Positions 28,501 to 35,900 of a stretch of 64,000 nt of DNA are shown here, piece after piece. Source of the stretch: Desulfoluna limicola (GTDB lineage Bacteria; Desulfobacterota; Desulfobacteria; Desulfobacterales; Desulfolunaceae); the NCBI RefSeq assembly GCF_021654575.1, contig NZ_AP024488.1:2875501-2939500 (forward strand), written 5' to 3'. The notes beneath the pieces are model-generated. The model was not told the origin of the DNA and did no database searches. It saw only the letters and a program-made list of their open reading frames with translations. The translations under genes were made by a program, and so were the position numbers. Position 1 is the first letter of the stretch. Each line of letters opens with the position of its first letter.

Positions 28501-29828
28501 ACTTGACTATCAGCGGTAAAGGCACGCAGGGCGGCGCCATGGATTTCCAAGCAGCCGGAGCCCTGCCCCTTGAAGTGATTTACCTGTTTACAGACGATAT
28601 CGGCGGCATCAAAGGGGACATAAATCTCTCGGCTCATTTAAAGGGGACACTGAAGGCCCCTGATTTTCAGGCCGACATTGCCTTGAACGACATCGGGCTC
28701 ACCGTACCGATCCTGGAGCAGAAGCTCCACAACGTCAATGGGCGCATTCAGGTGACCCCCGACGCGTTGACCATCAAAACCCTCACCGGAAATCTGGACA
28801 AAGGGCGGATCGAGCTTACCGGGGGATTGATTCTGGATCATTTTCTGCCGGTGTCCGTAAACACCCGACTCAGGGTCTACGCCCTTCCGATTGTGCTGCC
28901 CGATACCCTGGAGACCCTTTTGAACGGCCAGCTGAGCTTCATGGGGACACCGAAAAAATCACGCATTGCCGGCGATATCCTCATTCTCGAAGGCCGATAC
29001 TACAAAGATGTGAGGTTGGGCCTCATCGAGGGGATCGGCCAGAGAAGGCGGGAAGCAGCCCCCGTCACCAGGGCCGGAACAACGCCCCTGCTGAAAAACA
29101 CAGAGGTCAATATCGCCATCCGTCACCGAACCCCCTTCATCGTGGACAACAACATGGCCCTCATGGCCCTGAAGCCGAGCCTCAGAATCTCCGGCCCCCT
29201 GGACAATCCCATTATCAACGGGCGGGCTGAAGTGGACTCCGGAATTGTCTCCTACCTGGGCAAGGAGTTTAAAATCAAGAAAGGCGTTCTGGATTTCCTC
29301 AATCCCTACAAAGTCGAAGCGACCATCGACGTGGACAGCGAGGTTCAGATCAGAAGATGGACCATCAACCTGAAGGTGTCCGGTGTCACGGAGAATCTCA
29401 AGTTTGAAATGACCTCAACCCCCCAGGAGAGCGACACGGACATCATCTCCCTTCTGGTGTTCAACAAAACAAGGGGCGAGATGATCAAAGGCGAGGGAGG
29501 CTCCAACACCTCGACAAAACAGGTCCTGGCGGACATGGTTGCCAAGAGCCTCGAGGGGGGACTCAAAGGCGCCACAGGACTCGACACCATCGAAATGAAA
29601 TACACGGAACGAACAGACCAGGAAGATGCCGATGATGTCAATATCACGGTGGGCAAAGAGCTCTCCAAACGCATCACCCTCAAATACGGTGTGGGGACAA
29701 AAAACGGGGAGACGGTGCAAAGCGCCATCACCGAATACAAATTTTATGAAAACGTCCTGATGAATGCATTTCGGGACACTGACGGAGATTTTGGCGGGGA
29801 GCTGATGTTCAGGCTGGAGATGCGATAG
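25584..29828 (+). CDS. tamB: translocation and assembly module protein TamB
   Basis: A very long protein (1,414 aa from the start MVFVRNIQWQ at 25584; the frame from 25488 is longer but unsupported) with an N-terminal membrane anchor (VGIGVVLSLVLLVLAGAGFWL). It then has AsmA-like repeating beta-strands through the middle, and a C-terminal DUF490/TamB domain (from about 1,080: LLKNTEVNIAIRHRTPFIVDNN, VSYLGKEFKIKKGVLDF, TSTPQESDTDIISLLVF, GKELSKRITLKYGVG). It bridges inner and outer membrane and works with a TamA/BamA-type Omp85 protein in outer-membrane protein or lipid transport. The Omp85 gene follows at 30043. Confidence 0.92.
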   Translation: MVFVRNIQWQTKFKVLTVGIGVVLSLVLLVLAGAGFWLSSENGQRMIKAHINGAIPGTLSWEDLSLSLYAGRLELTSPRLQGPSGEELVALDRILINISWSALFRKHITAETLILETPRVWLATDPNGDLNIVKAFVDPNAPDSSPETDSGEFPFNICIDDLILTDGFFQYELETHSEASQHITIHDIDFTLANGDFNEQSARFSLRTGKGEMDMADIQTSLEAFRFDGHLHRGDLKGGAIALDSALATLNAAGNVDTIFTTPFFDLDVRLKGDLSELQRTVHIPTELSGAVVIHLMMRGVIDNPEATLTLNYGGGTIAKNPVDRLALTCHVNDKRLVLEELGIDTPLAQVAATGEANLTEAFSAGFTAGTRDLEAIAYQLRLTQSGTLLEQLVGPEMSVSGAVSSSLTLEGMGISPETLTAKARLSISGRGVAMEEILTPFDLTLNAQAELKNHQVVVQDLDLKSGETHLRGSGNYDLTSDTMGAVMTLAVPELSKLMVAPVAETLTGQAGLDVVVSGSVDHPEVDAKLSGNNLEALGMPLGTLRLHAGMDTTGLVTLTDVALQSKDALLQAEGTIQVFENGLSTTFPSDLALRFQNIHAADLLKAVGVTGHADGLLTVRGPLLSPEASLTLQGRSLAVDELKVGDVEARLRLNRGLLGIDEVRVQNGKSDLTLSGTTRLLDAGTGVPVESPEFNVKIGGEGLFLEDFVKGLSGKLVLNAHLQGDATHPRGKLSLAGQDIDLGVQKIHAITLASRIDKDRVTVKSLKVSLAPGEDMMAKGWVSLADHEYALQITSKKIALEHIDAIGIKNVVEGYLAFDLAGQGYLETPQLNGEVSITDLHLNNEPFPDGTLTLGLKDDLITLNGDLVANLEGSFNLSTRDFLAKVNLNQTRLAPFFNIIDRNDLTGSITGFIEAQGNTASLEKLRAVAEISELSVSQNDMALVSAGECHASLDDGTLLIPGIRLALFDQGHLTISGKGTQGGAMDFQAAGALPLEVIYLFTDDIGGIKGDINLSAHLKGTLKAPDFQADIALNDIGLTVPILEQKLHNVNGRIQVTPDALTIKTLTGNLDKGRIELTGGLILDHFLPVSVNTRLRVYALPIVLPDTLETLLNGQLSFMGTPKKSRIAGDILILEGRYYKDVRLGLIEGIGQRRREAAPVTRAGTTPLLKNTEVNIAIRHRTPFIVDNNMALMALKPSLRISGPLDNPIINGRAEVDSGIVSYLGKEFKIKKGVLDFLNPYKVEATIDVDSEVQIRRWTINLKVSGVTENLKFEMTSTPQESDTDIISLLVFNKTRGEMIKGEGGSNTSTKQVLADMVAKSLEGGLKGATGLDTIEMKYTERTDQEDADDVNITVGKELSKRITLKYGVGTKNGETVQSAITEYKFYENVLMNAFRDTDGDFGGELMFRLEMR

Positions 29829-29833
29829 CCACG

Positions 29834-29972
29834 TGCCTCCGGCGGCCCTGCCGGGGGCCAACCTTTTGAAAAGTTAGACAAACCGCTCTTACGGTCTATT
29901 CGTCTGATTCACCGGTGTTGGCAACCGAAAAGTTTTTGCAGAGCTTTTTTCAAAAAGCGACCCGCCGGAGGC
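29834..29972. repeat. GCCTCCGGCGG intergenic repeat, copy 5
   Basis: A clean copy: GCCTCCGGCGGCCCTGCC with GGGGGCCAA at the left; the GAAAAGTTAGACAAAC segment; and the right module GAGCTTTTTTCAAAAAGC ending CCCGCCGGAGGC. It separates tamB from the Omp85 gene without an obvious terminator. Confidence 0.8.
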
Positions 29973-30042
29973 AGACGGCATGTTGTCATGTAACATCACA
30001 GGACATCCCTCAACTCTTTCGACACCCTTTGGACGGTAACTG

Positions 30043-32889
30043 TTGACCCACACTTCATTCATAAAATGGAAGCAATCGCACCTTGTGCCGGTGGTGTTTT
30101 TTGCAATGGTTTTCATGGGGGGGCTGTTCCCCCACTTGACTCTGGCTGATGGAACCGAACCGGACGCATCCCCTGTTGTGTCAAAAATCGCCCTTGAAAT
30201 TGAAGGAATCACCGACCCGGGCCACCGACTGCTGGCCTTCTCCAAAGGCTTGATTCTTCTTCGGGAGGGGGAGCCGTTCTCAGACGAAGCCTTTCAAACG
30301 AGCCTGGATTTGCTTCAGGACTCTCGCCTCTTCCAAGCCATCGATGTTCCCGACCCGGATTGGGGCAGTGAAGAGATCTCCCTGACATTCCGCCTCACCC
30401 CCTTCCGCAGGATCAAGGACATCAAAATCCACGGTGCCTTTCCCCTGCTTCAAAAAGAAGTGCTCAATGCCATGACAATCTTTACCGGGGATGCCTATGT
30501 CGCGGGAAAGTTGAAGGAGCAGGAAGACCTCATTGCAAAGGCCTTCGTCAATGAGGGGTACCTTGCCCCCAAGGTCGCGCTCACATCGGAAGCAGACCCA
30601 GAAGATGGCCATTTTGTCATCACCGTCACCATCGAAAAGGGGGATTTCCTTCAAATCAAAGAGGTCGAGATCCATGGCAATGTATCGTTTTCCGACACAC
30701 GCCTCAAGCTGCGAATCGACTCCTGGAAAGCCTCACTTTTCAAGGGTGAAATTCCCCGTTTCATCGAAAAGAAACTCCAGGAAGACGTGAAGAACCTCAG
30801 GCAATTCTATCGGCACAAGGGGTATGCAGATGTCGAAATCGACCCGTCCATCAACAGAATTACCGGAACCAACGATATGGTGATCCATTTCCTGGTAAAC
30901 GAAGGGATGAAATACACCATCCGGTTTGAAGGGAACAAAGAATTTTGGGACCGGACCCTCAGAAAAGAGCTCGGCCTTGGAAGTGGAAGCAACCAGAATG
31001 ACCTGGGGCTCAAAAGGGGAATCCGCAATATCCGGAGCCGCTACAAAAAGGCCGGCTACCTGGACGCGCGCATACGCATGTCAGAATCAACATCCGGAAC
31101 CGCACCCCGGCAGGAGAGAAACATCCTGCTGACCATTGACGAAGGTCCCCGCACCTTCGTTGGTTCCATTGTCATCAAGGGGAACACAGCCTTTGATGAT
31201 GCTCGAATTGAAAAACAGATGCTCACGAGAATGCCCGCCACCTTTCACGACGGGGCCTTCGTTCCGGAGACGCTGGCTGAAGATATCAATGCCATTCACT
31301 CCCTCTACGTAAGAAACGGATTCCTGAACACTGAGGTTACGGAAGATGTGAAATGGAGGGATGGGGAAGAGGCGGGACAACAGCTTGCCGATGTAACCCT
31401 TGTTGTGGATGAAGGCGTTCAGACACGGGTAGCGGCCATTGCATTCACGGGGCTCTCGTCTCTTTCCCACACCGAAGCACTGGCTGCCCTGGCCCTGAAA
31501 GAGGGGGCCCCCTTTCGTGAATACATGATCGAGAGTGACGAGAACACTCTCTCCGGGCTGATTTCGGAAAAGGGTTTTCCCCACATCACGGTCAAGGGGA
31601 AGGTCACAATTGATAAAACAACGGACGGATCAGAACGGGCCTGGGTAATCTACGAGGTGGACGAGGGCCCCCATGTAAAAACAGGGGAGATCTATTACAC
31701 AGGAAATTTCCGCACCCGGGAAAAGATCCTCCACCGGGAAGTGGAGCTTGCGAAAGACACCCCCTTCTCCCTGACCCAGACCCTTGAGACCCAGCGAAAC
31801 ATCCGCAACATCAGTGCCTTGAATTCCGCACGTTTCAAGGTCCTTGGTCTCAAAGAGAAGGCGGAGCAGGTCAACCTTCTGGTCGCCGTGGAGGAGAAAA
31901 AACCATACTACATGGAGGTCGGTGCCGGATATGACACCCGACGGGAGAAGTATGCCCACGTCCGCCTGGGGGACCACAACCTGTTCGGCCTGAACAAGGA
32001 TGGCTGGATCTCCTCGGAGGTGAGTGATATCGGTTTCCGTCATGAACTGGGCATCACGGAGCCCCGCTTTTTAGGGACACGGATCTCCTCCACCTTCAGC
32101 ATGTTCGGAGAAGATCTGCAGGAGTTCAACCAGGAGTTCGGCACACGCACCTACGGTACCTCCCTGGCCTTCACTCGTCGACTCTACGAGAATGTCAGTG
32201 CCGCCCTCACGAACCGCTATGAATACAGGGAACAGTATCACGTGGGGGCAGAGCCCATCGATGCGGAAGATTTGGACCAGTACGAGCCCCGAAGTCTCGT
32301 GGTCACCACCCCTTCCGTGACATACAACACCACCGACTCCTTCATCCAACCCAAAAAAGGCATGATTGCCTTTGCCGCCCTGGATGTCTCCAAAGGCATT
32401 GAAACCACCCTGGACAACTTTCTCAAGCATCGCTACGAGGCCCGTTTCTATTATACTCCGGTTGACCGGCTGACCCTTGCCTTGCGGGGTCGGTACCACG
32501 TCATCAACCCCTACGGAAGCAACCACGCCATTGCCGAAGACCAGCTCCTCTTCCTCGGCGGGATCTCAGATATCCGCGGATTTTCCGAAAACATGCTCGC
32601 CTTCGACGCCGACGGCAACCCCGTGGGCGGCCGCACCTCCATCCTGGGCAGCGTGGAGGCCCGCTTTGACCTGGGCCTCAATGTGGAATTCACCACCTTT
32701 TATGACACCGGCACGCTCCGGGACCTCACCGAACCCGATGTCTCCGACGTGTTCCGGTCATCCGCAGGAATCGGCCTCCGCTACATCACCCCCATCGGCC
32801 CCGTCGGGTTTCTCTACGGTTGGAAACTGGACCGGAAACCCGAGGAGAGCGCCGGGAGTTTCCATTTTTCAATCGGGTACACGTTTTAG
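30043..32889 (+). CDS. Omp85-family outer-membrane assembly protein (TamA/BamA-like) with seven POTRA repeats
   Basis: The start is a TTG at 30043, the only one that keeps the signal peptide (SHLVPVVFFAMVFMGGLFPHLTLA); the nearby ATG at 30067 is out of frame. I count seven POTRA-like units by their second-strand starts: about residues 45, 120 (IKDIKIHG), 203 (IKEVEIHGN), 290 (YTIRFEGN), 371 (VGSIVIKGN), 463 (RVAAIAFTG) and 547 (TGEIYYTGN). The rest, from about 625, is the Omp85 barrel, with the lid-loop motif LFLGGISDIRGF (the canonical sequence is GG..s.RGy) and a terminal Phe. It inserts or exports outer-membrane proteins, here probably with TamB. Confidence 0.9.
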   Translation: MTHTSFIKWKQSHLVPVVFFAMVFMGGLFPHLTLADGTEPDASPVVSKIALEIEGITDPGHRLLAFSKGLILLREGEPFSDEAFQTSLDLLQDSRLFQAIDVPDPDWGSEEISLTFRLTPFRRIKDIKIHGAFPLLQKEVLNAMTIFTGDAYVAGKLKEQEDLIAKAFVNEGYLAPKVALTSEADPEDGHFVITVTIEKGDFLQIKEVEIHGNVSFSDTRLKLRIDSWKASLFKGEIPRFIEKKLQEDVKNLRQFYRHKGYADVEIDPSINRITGTNDMVIHFLVNEGMKYTIRFEGNKEFWDRTLRKELGLGSGSNQNDLGLKRGIRNIRSRYKKAGYLDARIRMSESTSGTAPRQERNILLTIDEGPRTFVGSIVIKGNTAFDDARIEKQMLTRMPATFHDGAFVPETLAEDINAIHSLYVRNGFLNTEVTEDVKWRDGEEAGQQLADVTLVVDEGVQTRVAAIAFTGLSSLSHTEALAALALKEGAPFREYMIESDENTLSGLISEKGFPHITVKGKVTIDKTTDGSERAWVIYEVDEGPHVKTGEIYYTGNFRTREKILHREVELAKDTPFSLTQTLETQRNIRNISALNSARFKVLGLKEKAEQVNLLVAVEEKKPYYMEVGAGYDTRREKYAHVRLGDHNLFGLNKDGWISSEVSDIGFRHELGITEPRFLGTRISSTFSMFGEDLQEFNQEFGTRTYGTSLAFTRRLYENVSAALTNRYEYREQYHVGAEPIDAEDLDQYEPRSLVVTTPSVTYNTTDSFIQPKKGMIAFAALDVSKGIETTLDNFLKHRYEARFYYTPVDRLTLALRGRYHVINPYGSNHAIAEDQLLFLGGISDIRGFSENMLAFDADGNPVGGRTSILGSVEARFDLGLNVEFTTFYDTGTLRDLTEPDVSDVFRSSAGIGLRYITPIGPVGFLYGWKLDRKPEESAGSFHFSIGYTF

Positions 32890-32963
32890 TGGGGTGTTGA
32901 CCACCGATGGTCATTGTTGCCGCACAACATCAAGCAGCCACAGGCCCCAGTTTTGAACGCATA

Positions 32964-32994
32964 AAGCCGCCGGATAATCCAGCGGCTTTTTTTG
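32964..32994 (+). terminator. Rho-independent terminator after the Omp85 gene
   Basis: AGCCGCCGG/CCAGCGGCT stem around ATAAT, followed by seven T residues, 75 bases after the stop. It marks the end of the tamB-Omp85 transcript. Confidence 0.85.
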
Positions 32995-33051
32995 TGCGTG
33001 CAGACGGTCATCACGAAAAACAGATCATGGAGCGGCCCCAAAAAACTCCCG

Positions 33052-33810
33052 TCAGCCAAGAAAATTGGTCAGGGTGTCATCGAGGGCCGACAGCGCCTCA
33101 GATTGTGGAAGGTCAAAAAAACTCCACCCCTCACGGTCAAAGGATCGAATCAGGCTATTTTCCTGGACAATTCCCGCCACGGGCAATGTCACACCCGAGA
33201 GAAGCGCCTCGGCCTCTCCCTGACCCTGTACCCTGTTAAAAAGAAGGGCCGATGTCCCGATGGCTCCTTTCACGACCCCTTCTGTATAAATCAATTCGGC
33301 GACCTTGCGTCCCTTGAGGGATGCATCGGTGACAAGGAGAAGGTGGGTCACCATCTCCATAACCCGGCGACTGACCTGCTCCACCCCCGCCTCGGCATCG
33401 ATGATCACATAGTCAAAGTTTGCGGCAATCTCTCGTATGATATCCCTCAGAAAGGCATTGACCTGACAGTAGCACCCATCCCCTTCGGGACGGCCAATGG
33501 CGAGGAACGCCAGATTGTCCCGTTCTTCAAGGGCCCCGAAGACGTCGTAGTCAAGGGATCGGACGAGGGCCTCCCTGTCCTGTGTCTCACCGCCCGACAG
33601 GCGCGCGATGAGATCCCGCCGGATATCGTCCACCGTCCGGTGGACCGTTATCCCCAGGGGCAACGAAAGCCCCACGGCGGGATCTGCATCGATGGCGAGG
33701 ACCCGCTTCCCCCGGTCTTTGCAAAGGCGCCTTGTGAGAAGAGCGCTCATGCAGGTCTTTCCCACGCCCCCCTTACCGCAGACGGCGATGATAACCGGTG
33801 ATCTGTTCAT
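33052..33810 (-). CDS. CooC-type ATPase (nickel-insertion/MinD-like P-loop)
   Basis: A 252-residue deviant-Walker ATPase. Residues 12-19 are GKGGVGKT, with DADP at about 41-44 and YVIIDAEAGVEQ as the Walker B/switch region. CYC (C113, C115) in the stretch GCYCQVNAFLRDI matches the C-x-C nickel site at the CooC dimer interface. CooC loads nickel into CO dehydrogenase. No CODH gene is in the window; instead it is the last gene of the minus-strand dehydratase/activase cluster, so it may mature a nickel or other metal centre of that system. The start has a GGATGGTGACACG leader. Confidence 0.85.
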   Translation of the reverse strand: MNRSPVIIAVCGKGGVGKTCMSALLTRRLCKDRGKRVLAIDADPAVGLSLPLGITVHRTVDDIRRDLIARLSGGETQDREALVRSLDYDVFGALEERDNLAFLAIGRPEGDGCYCQVNAFLRDIIREIAANFDYVIIDAEAGVEQVSRRVMEMVTHLLLVTDASLKGRKVAELIYTEGVVKGAIGTSALLFNRVQGQGEAEALLSGVTLPVAGIVQENSLIRSFDREGWSFFDLPQSEALSALDDTLTNFLG

Positions 33811-33871
33811 CGTGTCACCATCCTTGATTATGCCCTGGAAAGGCCTTTAAAAAAGTCAGACAAAAAGCGAT

Positions 33872-34036
33872 GCCTCCGGCGGCCCTGCCGGGGGCCAAGC
33901 TTTTGAAAAGTTAGATAAACAGGTATTGCCAAGAGACTCGTGATTAACTCCGAACCAAAGGCGTGTATGTTTTGACCAGAGGAGCGAAGTTCGGAAGCAG
34001 TCGCAAACCTGGGGTCAAGGGGCTCAGCCCCTTGCG
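33872..34036. repeat. GCCTCCGGCGG intergenic repeat, copy 6, reaching into the next gene
   Basis: The left end at 33872 is GCCTCCGGCGGCCCTGCC. Then come the GAAAAGTTAGATAAAC segment, a degenerate hairpin region (33962-34010) and the module AACCTGGGGTCAAGGGG. The final small hairpin (CAAGGGGCTCAGCCCCTTG) contains the stop codon of the ACS-like gene at 34024, so the repeat forms the last codons of that gene. Confidence 0.65.
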
Positions 34037-34731
34037 GCTCGAGCTTCCCGGAGTTCTTCTGCCTCATCGCACACGTCTTTATACCCGCAACTCGAGCAGT
34101 CGTGGGTCATCTCGCTGGTTCGTTTGTTCATGGCATCCACCCGGCGCAAGGCCCTGTGCCCCATGTCGTAGAGGCCATTCACGTCGGCACCCGAGGATGT
34201 CACGAAGACCACCTCCACGGCCTTCACGTAATCCAGACGCCTGTACCCCTCCATCAGGGCATGTCCCAGCACGGTAAAGGAAAACCCGCTGTCCACAGCC
34301 TCTTTGCTGATTCGGCTCCACTCCGCCATGTACCGCGAAGCGGCCTTGACCATGTAGCCTTTCAGGGAGAGGGCAAACTTCAGGAGAAACATCTCCCGGT
34401 GTCGCTTGGCCCTGAGGCTCTCCTCTTCCCCCTCCACGTGGACGATGACGACCTTGCCGAAGGGAAGCCGGGGACCAGGGGCCTCTCCTATGTCCGGGCC
34501 GATGAGGGTGATGCGTCCATCATCCACCAGGGCCTCCTCTTCCGTGGAGACAAGGAAGGAGACGGATCCATCGGCGGGGTTTCCAAGCTCCAGGGCAAGG
34601 TCCGCCAGGAGAACGAGGTTGTTTCGCCCTGCCCCGGGCCAGGATGCGTCGCCCCTTTCCGGGAGACGTCGGCCGGCTCTGGTCCCCACATAGGCCTTCA
34701 CGTCACAGATAATGGCGTCGAACATCCCCAT
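34024..34731 (-). CDS. free-standing acetyl-CoA synthase middle-domain homologue (CdhC/AcsB A2-like)
   Basis: A 235-residue protein whose residues about 60-190 match the middle (A2) domain of acetyl-CoA synthase beta subunit: DDGRITLIGPDIGEAP, RLPFGKVVIV, the Arg-rich stretch AEWSRISKEAVDSGFSF and the DYVKAVEVVFVT strand. I compared it from memory with AcsB (DGKIEVIGPDIDQIP... and RVSKDAVAKGFRF). The A-cluster domain with its nickel-iron cysteines and the CODH-contact domain are absent. The C-terminus has CSSCGYKDVC (C-x2-C-x5-C), a possible metal site. In ACS this domain binds CoA and ferredoxin, so a redox or CoA-docking role is plausible. It lies 14 nt after the activase gene and before the CooC-like gene. 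Confidence 0.75.
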   Translation of the reverse strand: MGMFDAIICDVKAYVGTRAGRRLPERGDASWPGAGRNNLVLLADLALELGNPADGSVSFLVSTEEEALVDDGRITLIGPDIGEAPGPRLPFGKVVIVHVEGEEESLRAKRHREMFLLKFALSLKGYMVKAASRYMAEWSRISKEAVDSGFSFTVLGHALMEGYRRLDYVKAVEVVFVTSSGADVNGLYDMGHRALRRVDAMNKRTSEMTHDCSSCGYKDVCDEAEELREARAARG

Positions 34732-34745
34732 GGTCCTCTTCCTTT

Positions 34746-35516
34746 CTATTCGGCGGCAATGAGCGCTGCCCCGAGGGCCCCGTTGATCTGGGGATCAACC
34801 CCTTCCAGCGCCCTTACCGGAACCTTCATCCCCGAAGAGAGTGCATGAAACACACCCACATTTTTGGCGACGCCCCCCGTCATGACCACCTCTTCTTCGA
34901 TGACAAGGCTGCGCGCCTGTGAGGCGATGCGGTTTCCCAAGGCACGATGAAGGGCGTTGAGAATATCGGCCACCTCCCTGTTCTCGTTGATCAGGGAGAC
35001 AACCTCGGTCTCCGCGAAGATAACGCACTGGCTGGAGATGGTGATCGCCTCCGTTCCCGCCATGCCCATCTCCCCCATGTCATCCAGATCCACCCGCAGG
35101 GCCTCAGCCATGATCTCCAGGAATCGCCCTGTTCCCGAAGCGCACTTGTCATTGTACGAGTAGCGGATGACACGGCCCTTCTCATCAATCCGAATTGCCT
35201 TGGCATCCTGACCGCCGATGTCGACAATCATCCGGGCGGAGGGAATGGTCCACCACGCCCCCTTGGCATGGCAGACGATCTCCGATTCAAGACGATGGGC
35301 AAAGGGTATCTCCAACTGACCATACCCGGTTCCGACGATGCTCCCGACATCCCCCAGGGCGAGCCCCGCCGCGTCAAGGGCAAGGTTCATCACCGCCCCG
35401 GCGGACTCCACCGGATCGAGACGTGCGGGAATAACCTGGCTGGCCACGATCCGGCCGTCTTCAAGGATCACCGCCTTGGCGGTGCGCGAGCCGATATCAC
35501 ATCCTGCTGTGATCAT
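34746..35516 (-). CDS. BadF/HgdC-type ATP-dependent activase 1
   Basis: The start MITAGCDIGS at 35516 has a GGAGG site; the longer frame to 35618 is read-through of a repeat. The 256-aa protein has the ASKHA ATPase motifs GCDIGSRTAKAVI (phosphate 1), VDIGGQDAKAI (phosphate 2) and MTGGVAKNVGV (adenosine). The cluster cysteines C125 (NDKCASGTG) and C164 (SSQCVIFAE) would bridge one [4Fe-4S] between two subunits. It uses ATP hydrolysis to push an electron onto an HgdB/BcrC-type partner. It is one of two activases in this operon. Confidence 0.92.
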   Translation of the reverse strand: MITAGCDIGSRTAKAVILEDGRIVASQVIPARLDPVESAGAVMNLALDAAGLALGDVGSIVGTGYGQLEIPFAHRLESEIVCHAKGAWWTIPSARMIVDIGGQDAKAIRIDEKGRVIRYSYNDKCASGTGRFLEIMAEALRVDLDDMGEMGMAGTEAITISSQCVIFAETEVVSLINENREVADILNALHRALGNRIASQARSLVIEEEVVMTGGVAKNVGVFHALSSGMKVPVRALEGVDPQINGALGAALIAAE

Positions 35517-35546
35517 GTCTTTTCCTCCATGAAAACGTCCAAGGGA

Positions 35547-35732
35547 GCCTCCGGCGGCAAGGTGTGCCACCTTGAAAGCAGGGTGCGGGTGTGCTTTGCC
35601 CCTCGTTCCTCGGGTCAAAACACATCCGCCTTTGATTTGAGTGTAACTCTGAAATCATTTACCAAAACTTGTTTGTCAAACCCGGCCCATAAAATTGGCA
35701 AACGTGTGGCCCCCGGCAGGGCCACCGGAGGC
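35547..35732. repeat. GCCTCCGGCGG intergenic repeat, copy 7
   Basis: The left end GCCTCCGGCGGCAAGGTGTGCC is followed by the long hairpin 35585-35629 (loop TCGTTCCTC). The CTTGTTTGTCAAACCCGG and GGCAAACGTGTGGCC modules run to the right end CCACCGGAGGC. It sits between the two activase genes of one operon. Confidence 0.8.
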
Positions 35733-35747
35733 ATCTTTAACCTGGAT

Positions 35748-35880
35748 GCCTCCCACGGCGAGATGAGCCACCTCAAAAGCGTGTTACGTATGCACTTCGA
35801 GCATGAAACTACCTGTTTTACGCACAAAGACCTGTTTATCAAACTTTTCAAAAGCTTGGCCCCGACAGGGCCGCCGGAGG
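35748..35880. repeat. GCCTCCGGCGG intergenic repeat, copy 8 (degenerate, tandem to copy 7)
   Basis: It starts GCCTCCCACGGCGAGATGAG, only 15 bases after copy 7, and ends GGGCCGCCGGAGG at 35880. It carries the AAGACCTGTTTATCAAAC and AGCTTGGCCCC modules but not a clear long hairpin. Together with copy 7 it makes a nearly 340-base insert inside the operon. Confidence 0.7.
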
Positions 35881-35900
35881 TTTTTTTTGTCCTTCTCAAA

